NCBI GenBank assembly: GCA_905397405.1
Contig: CAJPVJ010000354.1
Span: 1 to 27,412, forward strand
DNA: 27,412 nt
Direction of reading: 5' to 3'
DNA from: Oppiella nova
Lineage: Eukaryota; Arthropoda; Arachnida; Sarcoptiformes; Oppiidae
Shown here: in pieces, positions 19,900 through 27,412 of the stretch
Numbering within the stretch: the stretch's first letter is position 1
Layout: each line of letters starts with the position of its first letter
The notes under the pieces: model-generated
What the model saw: the letters and a program-made list of their open reading frames with translations, nothing else
What the model was told of the DNA's origin: nothing
Database searches by the model: none
Translations under genes and position numbers: made by a program

Positions 19900-20136
19900 A
19901 CCCTCTCGATGGACATGTAGGACGGGTAGCATAAGGTGAACACTGGTAGGGACTCGTCATGGAGTATACCAAACCGTATGTATGACTACAATCCGACCGC
20001 TAATGTATTGCGGAATTCCTATACCAGTCGTCCGAACGGATCGCACCATACGTTTGGACGACTGCTATAGGAATCCCGAAACACACAGTAATGTTACCAA
20101 TAGTTTGGCAAAGTTTCTCAAATTTAAACTCAACAA
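19900..20136 (-). pseudogene. Membrane exon relic B, degenerin/ENaC-TM1-like, with hairpin
   Basis: A sister of the relic at 8.6-8.8 kb. It reads LNLRNFAKLLVTLLCVSGFL and then a TAG, followed by the same hairpin (20011-20038 pairs with 20051-20078) and PLRVPTSVHLMLPV. It sits inside the tetraspanin pseudogene, between its first and later exons. It shares the hairpin with relic A, so both descend from one already damaged copy. Confidence 0.45.
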
Positions 20137-20139
20137 ATG

Positions 20140-20540
20140 ACCTGTCATATAATTATTAGCAAATAGTTTATGCATGTTTAATTAATATTTAAATAATTTA
20201 CAGTATATGTGTTTTTGTATGTTATGCTACCGTATACTATTATAAATCACTTTCACATTTCAGTTGTTAACAACAACCCGTTAATATATAAAACATTATA
20301 TAAAACGGACATTTTTATCAAATATTTCTGAGGTGACTGTCCATTAAGTTTTTATAAAATGTTTCTCTTATAGAAATCATAGTATTTTTACAATTTTCTA
20401 ATCGCATATTATTGTCATTTTAAACCAAAAGTATATATACAGGGAATTTAAACCTAAAACATAACTATTTCAAATTAAATATAATTTTTATAAATATAAT
20501 TAACTCTAAGTGCGAGAATAAAAAGTGTAGCAAGCTACTT
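20140..20540. other. AT-rich interval inside the tetraspanin pseudogene
   Basis: No supported coding, RNA or repeat feature was seen between the channel-like relic and the first tetraspanin exon. Confidence 0.4.
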
Positions 20541-20689
20541 ACCACACAGATAAAGTTGAACACAAATAATACAATTTTAATCACAGATCCACCGAAACTA
20601 ACAGTCATTTCTCAGTGTATTTAATATACGAAAATTTATTTTATTAATACTATTATGAAGTTATCATTATATTATTGTGTTTTTGGAAG

Positions 20690-20870
20690 AGTTACAAAAA
20701 TATTGTTATATTTTTCATTTTTGTCGCTTTTTTTGTATTGTTTAGAATTACATGTATTTATACAGCGATTCAGTCACTCGTATACTTGTATATTATTCAG
20801 TATACCTGTTGGGATACATTAACCGCAATGTCTATTATTAATATCACAGGTAATGACAGGTATGTTACAC
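20690..20870 (+). pseudogene. Hydrophobic exon-like segment of unknown family
   Basis: The plus strand encodes a hydrophobic run ending FVLFRITCIYTAIQSLVYLY and later NIT, with a good donor at 20862 (TCACAG|GTAATG). The part FR-x-TCIYTAIQSLV is repeated at 22083-22170, where the frame soon stops. A different plus frame from an ATG at 20655 is also hydrophobic, so the true frame is uncertain. I do not recognise it. Confidence 0.3.
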
Positions 20871-21146
20871 AACATATACACACAATTAGATTTGCATTAT
20901 TCAATAATAATTAAAATTATTTCAAATCATTTTAGCAAAAAAGTTCTATTATGAAATATTAATAAAAATTGCCATGAAAACTTTATTTTATACTAAATAA
21001 TAATATCATGTATACAAATTTACAAAAAAAATTCACTTTGATTAACAATTAAGTGCTTATTTATCTATTTATATTAAAATGTCATTAATAATAAATTAAT
21101 ATTTTTAGTAAATTTAATAAAGTAATTTAACAAACATTATAGCAAG

Positions 21147-21210
21147 TAATATACACAGGAATGGGAGCAGCTGGATTAATATTCGCAGCTAGTAAATATA
21201 ATATGGACTT
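21147..21210 (+). repeat. Dispersed segment shared by four places
   Basis: AATATACACAGGAATGGGAGC followed by GGATTAATATTCGCAGCTAG recurs, diverged, at about 7809-7860, 22268-22330 and 26553-26605. In three of these places it follows kinase 3'-flank-like or spacer sequence, so it marks the boundary of an ancient larger duplication unit. Confidence 0.6.
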
Positions 21211-21223
21211 ACATCTATTAAAA

Positions 21224-21620
21224 TTATCGGGAGCTCAGACACTCGACTGGATCCCCGTCCACGATATATCTCTCATGGCTGCCGGTGCCCGACTCGTAGA
21301 CAATACCATTGGTTATGATAGATATGGCCAATGGATACGTGGATCCACTGAATGGTATACCCATGCCTTCAAACCACTGATATATAGACAAAGAGTTGAT
21401 CCCATATTTACCGATCTTATCATAGATAGTGTCATAAAGTTGTGCCAACTTTTGGGTTTTGTTGCCATAGTTTTCTTGAATAACTCTTTTCGTAAAAGGC
21501 TTTCCGTTTAAAACACGCAATGGATTTCGGACTTAGTTTTCATGGCATTTACGATACAAAGACTGATGCAATCGCTCCTAACATACCAATGAATCCTATT
21601 GCCGGCAATTGGTGTCATAA
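21224..21620 (-). pseudogene. Tetraspanin-like relic, TM2 and large-loop pieces
   Basis: On the minus strand, about 21560-21612 reads LPAIGFIGMLGAIASVF, similar to tetraspanin TM2 (GFxGxxGA). The open frame 21224-21520 reads QENYGNKTQKLAQLYD, then KIGKYGINSLSIYQW and GIPFSGST. The position and spacing recall the tetraspanin loop (YG...CCG..S...W..P.SC), but the cysteines are replaced (KYG for CCG, PFSG for PxSC). It ends IVYESGTGSHERYIVD, matching the tail of the 19.5-kb copy (YIESGTGSHYRRIVD). The missing cysteines and absent TM4 suggest decay. The plus strand is also open here for 116 codons; I treat that as incidental. Confidence 0.45.
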
Positions 21621-21797
21621 TTAGATGGTCATAGCCTGGTGTTGATCTCCGAATAGGTTAACAGATATTGAGATCTTGTGTCCATTGCATGAAATTTTTC
21701 GCCATCTATCAGATCCGGGAGATTATTGGGTGAATGCATGGAAATGTACAGCAAATATGAGTCCATATCATAGATATTGGGCGGAAACCATTGCTTA

Positions 21798-22025
21798 TTA
21801 ATGGACCCAAACTCTCACTATAGTCCGACCGCTCATGTATTGAACGTTCAGTTCGGACGTCTGGTATAGGAATCCCAAAACAAACACTAATGTCACTAAT
21901 AGTTTGGAAAATTTTTTCATTTTTAAACACAACTTAAATGACCGGTTATTACACCAATTATTATCAATTGGTGTATTCATGATAGTACTCGCAAATTGTT
22001 TATACATTGCATTCATATACCGCAC
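21798..22025 (-). pseudogene. Membrane exon relic C, degenerin/ENaC-TM1-like, no hairpin
   Basis: The minus strand from an ATG at 22025 reads MRYMNAMYKQFAST, then KMKKFSKLLVTLVFVLGF, LYQTSELNVQYMSGRT and IVRVWVH before a stop. It is the cleanest of the three related exons and shows the form without the hairpin. One hydrophobic helix is followed by Y-x-S-x-x-T-x-V-x-V, like the start of degenerin/ENaC channels (helix, then YxSYPTVxxI). No downstream extracellular cysteine region was found, so at most it is one exon. The family call is inference. Confidence 0.45.
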
Positions 22026-22082
22026 ATTGAAATGTAATTTTAATTATGAAAATAATTTTATATAAATTAGTATATGACTGAA

Positions 22083-22170
22083 AAAGTTGCTATATTTTTG
22101 TCGCATTTTTGTGTATTGTTTAGAAATACATGTATTTATACAGCGATTCAGTCACTCGTATCTGTATATA
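22083..22170 (+). repeat. Second copy of the 20.7-kb hydrophobic segment
   Basis: TACATGTATTTATACAGCG then ATTCAGTCACTCGTAT matches 20748-20781 almost exactly. The flanks are diverged and the frame is broken soon after. Confidence 0.7.
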
Positions 22171-22330
22171 TTATATTAAAATATCAATCATAAGAATTAA
22201 TGTATTTAGTAAATTAAATAAAGTAGTCAAAAAGTTTATGAGTTTAGCAATTATACCAATTAATACAGAGGGATTCTGTATACACAGGGATGAGAGCACC
22301 AGGATTAATATTTTACAGCTAAATATAGAC

Positions 22331-23002
22331 AGCTAATATAGACTCGCATTTATTTTATTGATAATCTGATAATATATTTATTTAAACCCCCATATATTAA
22401 TAACTTTAAAACAATTCAATAGTAATAACTAATTAAATTATTTTATGTGACAAAATATTTTCAAGTAAATCATAATAAATAAATTATAATTCAAATATCA
22501 ATTTTTTTTCAATGCATACCATAAGGCCATTGAAATAAACATAGTGTTTTGCATTAATATTTTTTTGAATTAATATTTTCATCACATTATAAAAATAGGA
22601 TTATTATTATAATTAAAGTTTATTACAATAAATGATTTTTCAACTAAATTCTGTCCATACGTTTAACATTGAGAATGTGAATTAGGTTTAGACAGTATGT
22701 TAGGTTAAGTTAGAATTTAAATATCAATAGCACTAAGTTAGTAATAGGTAAAGATTTTATCCCAGACCTTGCTCATTTGATAGTACTTTTAATTCTTTAA
22801 GCATTAATTATACAGAATCTGATCACAATATATTTAACTTGTTTTTGGTGAACATCTTATTTACTAAAGTTTTACGTTCAATAAAAGTATTGTGCAATAA
22901 ATGACCTTGTACTGCAAGGTGCTAATGTAAATACTAATAACCAGGATAAATGTTATATAACAGCTAATGAATATATGACACAAAACTTTACTGTATATAA
23001 GA
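22331..23002. other. AT-rich spacer
   Basis: No gene was recognised. It contains a short TTAGG-like stretch (ATGTTAGGTTAAGTTAG near 22698-22714), as in the 27.2-kb element. Confidence 0.4.
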
Positions 23003-23338
23003 ATTGAACGGATTTCTGAATATTGAGTAATATTTCTAAAATAATATTATGTGTTATATTATGAGATAAATAAACATAAAATAAACGTATTAATTATCAA
23101 AACTCAAAAGTAATGGTATTATAAAATACTTTCTATAGATATGATAAAAATCCCATAACTATCAATATCAATAACTATTTCATAGTAACAATATATGTAA
23201 TGTATACGTGGCTTTGTTTCTAATGTGATGTATTTATAAATAAATTTCTAAAATAATTAATTCACTAATTACAAAATGTTATACTGTATTATAATTCTAT
23301 TTTATTAATAACAATCATTTGTTAATTGTGTGTAAAAT
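23003..23338 (+). promoter_or_regulatory. 5' flank of copy 5
   Basis: Homologous to the flanks of copies 3 and 4, from ATTGAACGGATTTCTGA to TTGTTAATTGTGTGTAAA. It has two extra bases just before the ATG compared with copy 4. It is the putative promoter and 5'UTR by conservation and position. Confidence 0.45.
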
Positions 23339-24668
23339 ATGAGTTTAAATATTACTGCAAACAAAAGCCCACAACAATCGGGAGTGGAGTCCAGTAATAG
23401 CCGATCCATACATACAAGTGATGTGAGGCCTACGGAACACGAGTCCAATGATTCACACAATGAAACACTTGTCGACGAAAATAGACATAAAAGTGAAGAA
23501 AATATGATTAAATCGATTCAATTGTTTCATGTTTTCGACGACAACAGAGGATATAATGTATTGTTTGTTACAAATGATGACATGGTGTACGGAATGGGAT
23601 CTAATTATTACGGATCTCTTGGTTTGGGTGACAATCAATATGTCAATGAAATCCAAGTGATCGACAGATTGTGTCACAAGAATATCACACAATTCTTCAA
23701 TGGAGTGGACTTTGTATTAGCCCTCACTCAACATAATTGTCTTTATGGTTGGGGTTATAATAATAAGGGACAGTTAGGTATCGCACCCATCAGTGGAGAT
23801 GGCTCATATTTAGAACCGGTAGCTTTTGATCATAAATACATCGATAATAAGTCTATTTATCTAATAAGTTGTGGTTATTATCACACAATGATACTCACGA
23901 GTGATGGCTGTGTCTATGGATGGGGTCATAATATGTTCGGACAGTTAAGTTGTGGACCAGAAAGTGATATACAAAATGGTGAAACATTTCGAGTGAATTT
24001 CAACCCTAATCACGAAATTAAAAGCATTTATTGTTGTGTTTACTCTTCATTTGCCATCACATCTGAGGGACAGGTGTTTAGTTGGGGTCGAAATGATTGG
24101 TATAATTTGGGACACAATTCATCGGATAATATANCTGAGGGACAGGTGTTTAGTTGGGGTCGAAATGATTGGTATAATTTGGGACACAATTCATCGGATA
24201 ATATATGGGAACCACAACTCATTGCAGACTTGACTGGTATTACGACTATCTGTTCCTATGGTCCGATAACTTTCTTCTTATCAAACGATGGATTCATTAA
24301 TTTTTGCGGTCGATATAGGAATGAAAACAACGAATATTTGTTACAAATGTCACCAAAAGTATTAAAAACTGATAAGAGGTTTACAGAAATGAATAAAATG
24401 GAATCATATAAGGAAAAATCGTATTGGTTTACTGCAATAATGAATGGAAAAATCTATGATATTATAGACAAACCAAACAATAATATAATTGAAACTAATT
24501 ATACAAATTTCTTCGACTGTTTTACAAATGTGTTTAAAATGACTCATACAACCATTAATTTGTGTGATTATAAGGAATATAATTATAAGAATTGCGAAGA
24601 ATTTATTGCAAAATGTTTGGATTATTTGGAAAAAGTATTTTCTTCTATAAAAGAGTTATCAAACAATG
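23339..24668 (+). CDS. Copy 5 RCC1-propeller exon (best-preserved copy)
   Basis: The ATG at 23339 gives MSLNITANKSPQQSG and a Ser/His-rich, probably disordered head of about 55 residues. RCC1 blades follow: YGMGSNYYGSLGLG, YGWGYNNKGQLG, YGWGHNMFGQLS, FSWGRNDWYNLGH, INFCGRYRNENNEY. Four to five blades are recognisable, against seven in classical RCC1. The linker (NYTNFFDCFTN, YKEYNYKNCEEF, KCLDYLEKVFSS) precedes the donor at 24668|24669 in phase 1. A one-N junction duplicates 71 bp (24063-24133 and 24135-24205), adding 24 false codons while keeping frame; the real exon is probably 72 bp shorter. Spliced to the kinase, it gives ...NNVVSEVSQ. The frame continues open past the donor to 24769, but copies 2 and 3b have stops there. 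Confidence 0.85.
24063..24205 (+). repeat. 71-bp duplication across a single N: assembly gap artefact
   Basis: 24063-24133 and 24135-24205 are identical, separated by the only N in the window (24134). This is the usual mark of two contig ends that overlap but were joined without merging. Confidence 0.92.
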
Positions 24669-25173
24669 GTATGAATTGGTTTGAGGTGTCATTCATAGAG
24701 TACTGTACGTACAGACAGTCAGTCATTGACTTCACGACTAACAGTGTTATCGATAGTATTTTTTATTAACAAATGGCAACAGAACGCGCGCAGTTTTATT
24801 TGATCAAGATATTTATTGAGTAATAACTTTATTTGCTGTATTAGTAAAGATAAATAAGCAAGTAATTAGATTTATATACGTTGACAGGAACTTTATTCAA
24901 TTTATAATTAAATTAATTGAACGAGTAAAATGTTAATAGAGTAAAGCTTGCGAATTAGCTTGAGAATAATATTAAACTTATTTTCTTCAAAAAGAATCTA
25001 ACAATTCAGTTTTCTACTAACAACTAATTATTTTAATTTTATTTATGAAAAATGAATAATTAATTAAATTTACTGTTAATAAGCTCATTATTTATCCCTC
25101 TCCTCTGAGTACTTTTGAACAACATTTTAACAAAACTGAATGAATGAATGGATTTATTTAATTTGTTTTATAG

Positions 25174-26454
25174 TTGTTTCCGAAGTGAGTCAATACACGA
25201 GTTTGTTCCAAGAGTTGCATTCATTAGGTTCGGGATCTTTTGGGGAAGTATTTGTTGCTAAAAAGAAATTTGATGGACGAGAATATGCGGTTAAGAAAAT
25301 AAGATATGAAAGTAATTTAATGATATTTAGATATATTAAGCATAACTATTATACCATTAGAATGTATTATACTTTATTTGAAAATAATGTTTGGTAAAAT
25401 TTCAAATTATTAATAATTATCACAATTAATACATTTATAGGTGATGACAATTTACGGGAATGTTTGCAAGAAATACAAAAATTGATAAAAGTTAGGTCAG
25501 AATATTGTGTCCAATATATGGGTCAATGGTGGGAAAACCAAATTTATTACATTCAAATGGAATTGTGTTCCCATAGTCTGCAGAATATTCTTCAACACAA
25601 ACCACAAGTATTTGGTCGACAACCGGGAGAACCCATGAATTCAATCGAGTTTTACATTTCGTGTCATATATTCAAAGAGATCTTAGAATGCGTTCAATAT
25701 TTACATGAATTGAATCCTCCGGTCATTCATAGAGACCTTAAACCCGACAATATATTAGTGGCGAAGACTGTAAGGAATGGCAGGTTTTTCAAAATTTGTG
25801 ACTTTGGTTTGGCTACTGTTCACCAGCACTCGTCAGATAAGGGAGACCTGGGATATCAGGCGCCAGAAGTAGGTCAGGGGGTTGACTATAATTATAAGAT
25901 AGATGTCTACAGTTTGGCTAAAATTGCAGAAAATGATATTTTTGGGATTAATTTGGAGGACGAACGGTAAGATAATGTGATTTAATATTTAAATTATTTA
26001 ATTCTTAATTGAGTTTATTATTTATTTGAATATATTCTGTAGTTTAGAAAAGTATTCAGACAATGAATTTATAAACAAATGTGTGTTTAAGTTAAAACAA
26101 ATATTGCATTCAATGTCATACTATAACTGGGATCACCCGCACATACCCGGCCCTCACTGGACCGACAGACCCGAGTGTTCACAAGTTTTATCGGAATATA
26201 ACTTATGGTCTATTCATGTGAATTGTCTCAAAACTGATCCCACATTTGATTCCACACTAAAACTCATTCAAGAAAATGATTACAAATTTTTTGCGCAATA
26301 TTTTAACGAAAAATATGAAGGGATGGTTATATCACAAAAGGCCCACAACGTAAAAGGTCTACAATCCAATAGACTTACAGTCCAATTGGCTAACCGACTA
26401 AAAGATCTACTTTTCAACTTAATTATGAACTTTATAATAAATAATTTATCATGA
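25174..26454 (+). CDS. Copy 5 kinase exons 2-4, type II (intact)
   Basis: Exon 2 is 25174-25311, exon 3 is 25441-25966, exon 4 is 26043-26454 (TGA). Introns are 24669-25173, 25312-25440 and 25967-26042, all GT-AG, in phases 1, 1 and 2. Motifs in order: GSGSFGEVFVAK (P-loop), EYAVKKI (ATP lysine), YYIQMELCSHSL (hinge), HRDLKPDNIL (catalytic loop), CDFGLATVH (metal-binding Asp), YQAPEV, IDVYSLAKI. All catalytic residues are present, so an active Ser/Thr kinase is possible. The hinge and catalytic-loop style is closest to eIF2-alpha kinases. The activation loop is short and lacks the usual Thr. The C-terminus is about 38 residues longer than copy 2 (GMVISQKAHNVKGLQ...). Regulation is unseen beyond the conserved flank of its RCC1 exon. 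Confidence 0.85.
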
Positions 26455-26990
26455 ATAAAAGTTGCAAAATAGTTAATAAAAAGTGTATTCAAAAAAGTTA
26501 TTATTTTTTATGAAATTTATCAATGATTATAGGCTATAATTAATAGCAATTAATATACACAAGAATGAAAGTACCTAGATTAATATTTGTGGCTAATAAA
26601 TTTTGTTTTAAATAATATATTAAATTATAAACACATCTACTCTGTACTCTTATTATTTTATTGATTATTTAATAATATTTGTATTTTAAACCGCATATAT
26701 TTTATATTAATAATCTGCATACAAATCAATTGTAATTTATGGAGTGGATGCTGGTATCAGATGGTGGCATAGGTGCTCACGAAGGCTTACCACTGAACCA
26801 CTCAAACCACACACATGTAGGAGTCGACTGAACACTACTAAGTCTGAAGGGAACTACAGTTTTTAAATAACAATAAACATAACTTTAATTATAATAACAT
26901 AAGAGTCGGTTCTCCGCAGAGCAACCGCTCAGGTGTGCGTTCAGATTAAGACTCCCTTAAAGCATACAAAATGCTGTCTTTTATCGGTTG
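26455..26990. other. 3' flank of copy 5
   Basis: It contains the dispersed segment near 26553-26605. At 26740-26960 there is a GC-richer stretch with TGGCATAGGTGCT and, about 190 bases on, GTTCAGATTAAGACTCC. These faintly recall RNA-polymerase-III A and B boxes of a SINE, but the spacing is too long to call. No gene was found. Confidence 0.35.
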
Positions 26991-26996
26991 CAGACA

Positions 26997-27275
26997 AAAT
27001 CGCGAATCCAATAATCGCGAATTTAAAAATCGCGAAACCCATAATTGCAAAATTAAAATAGCTAGGACAAAATCGCGGAACCCATAATCTTTAAATTTAA
27101 ATTAATTTAAATTAATATTAGTTTATAGTATATTTATGTTGATAGTTAGGTTAGATTAGGTGATATTATGTTATGCTATGTCATGTTAGATTAGTTTAGG
27201 TTAGGTAAAATTAGGTTAGGTTAGGTTACTAATTTCGCGATTATGTCTTTCGCGATTTTTAAATTCGCGATTTTG
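26997..27275. repeat. Inverted-repeat element with TCGCGA motifs and TTAGG core
   Basis: 27010-27054 pairs with 27231-27275 (AATCGCGAATTTAAAAATCGCGAAA on one arm, its near complement on the other, in two pieces). Six TCGCGA palindromes and one TCGCGG occur in the arms, unusual in such AT-rich DNA. Between the arms lies a TTAGG-rich stretch, including TTAGG three times plus TTA at 27211-27228 and two more units at 27196-27205. It may be a MITE or a degenerate telomere-like block. Confidence 0.6.
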
Positions 27276-27412
27276 GGGTAGACCCCATTGACTGTCGTAT
27301 TTAAATAATAAAACAATTTGTAAATAAATAATTAAATAATAATAATATATAATCAAAAAAATCTAAATCACAGACAAATGTATAAATAAAGTCACAAAAC
27401 ATTACGTAATCT

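Larger units (their letters stand above)
19514..20608 (-). pseudogene. Tetraspanin pseudogene (first and last exons remain)
   Basis: Three minus-strand exons are seen. The first, 20543-20608, encodes MTVSFGGSVIKIVLF then VFNFICV and ends at donor GTAAGT; it is a typical tetraspanin N-terminus leading into TM1. A second, 19788-19844, after acceptor ATCAG, encodes DKGCTKALIDYM, matching the Gly-Cys near the end of the large loop. The last, 19514-19659, after acceptor TTTTGTAG, encodes YIAIGVAVVEILIVISV (TM4) with a short tail VRHRYIESG to a TAA. Joining the last two needs a one-base shift (LHEAISGSLGY is in another frame). Exons for TM2, TM3 and most of the loop are missing, replaced by an unrelated membrane exon at 19.9-20.1 kb. 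The exons are GC-richer than their surroundings. Confidence 0.65.

Noticed and set aside
21161-21511. A 116-codon plus-strand protein
   Set aside because: The minus strand of the same DNA shows tetraspanin-like patterns and matches the tail of the splice-flanked minus exon at 19.5 kb. In the paralogue at 19.5 kb the plus frame is stopped.
24669-24769. Extension of the RCC1 protein past NNG (NWFEVSFIEY...)
   Set aside because: Copies 2 and 3b have a stop after NWF, and the GTATGA donor with matching phase is conserved in every unit.
25140-25397. A separate kinase start (MNEWIYLICFIV...) with a signal-peptide-like N-terminus in front of exon 2
   Set aside because: The reading is open in several copies, but copy 4 has MNE then TAG and copy 3b is out of frame, while the TATAG acceptor and its phase are kept in all. 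It is the end of intron 1.
26740-26960. A tRNA-derived SINE
   Set aside because: The A-box-like and B-box-like words are imperfect and about 190 bases apart, far beyond the usual spacing, with no terminal repeat or A-tail.
1-27412. CRISPR arrays, bacterial operons, Shine-Dalgarno sites, tRNA or rRNA genes
   Set aside because: The window is intron-bearing eukaryotic DNA. No regularly spaced repeats and no cloverleaf or rRNA sequence were seen.

Overview
The window is AT-rich eukaryotic DNA. Genes are split by short GT-AG introns, ancient duplications are frequent, and transposon relics are present. The lineage cannot be fixed from the sequence. Short TTAGG runs (the ancestral arthropod telomere unit) near 27.2 kb, and fragments that look like tetraspanin, gustatory-receptor and degenerin-type channel exons, suggest an arthropod, possibly a mite or other chelicerate. 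This is inference only.

The dominant content is a tandem family encoding an N-terminal RCC1-type beta-propeller and a C-terminal eIF2-alpha-kinase-like protein kinase. The unit has four exons. Exon 1 carries all RCC1 blades plus a helical linker. Exon 2 carries the glycine-rich loop and the AVKK lysine. Exon 3 carries HRDLKPDN, DFG and APE. Exon 4 is the C-lobe end. A conserved donor (AATG|GTATGA, phase 1) and acceptor (TATAG|TT) join the RCC1 exon to the kinase, so the two halves are probably one protein.

Layout: (1) 1-1415, an inverted, 5'-truncated copy 1 with a duplicated kinase exon 2. (2) 1416-3940, spacer with a receptor-like relic, a complete hAT-type MITE, an inverted 5'-flank relic and two inverted exon-4 fragments. 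(3) 3941-6616, copy 2, lacking its 5' end. (4) 6617-9316, 3'-exon relics, other gene debris and a 5' flank. (5) 9317-13948, copy 3 fused in frame to a second partial unit, copy 3b. (6) 14000-15399, an unknown exon and a large inverted repeat. (7) 15400-18413, copy 4. (8) 18.9-22.3 kb, a foldback element and tetraspanin/channel-like pseudogene exons, mostly minus strand. (9) 23339-26454, copy 5, the only copy with an intact reading frame from ATG to stop once a one-N assembly duplication is allowed for. (10) 26.5-27.4 kb, a TCGCGA/TTAGG inverted-repeat element.

The oddest feature is in copy 3. Bases 11536-11594 (59 bp) are the base-by-base Watson-Crick complement, NOT reversed, of the kinase sequence expected there from copies 4 and 5. 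It is perfectly in register and replaces the segment just before the HRD motif. Copies 2 and 4 carry perfect foldback insertions within about 17 bp of the same place. No known DNA process makes a non-reversed complement, so a data-handling cause is most likely, but the clustering deserves checking.
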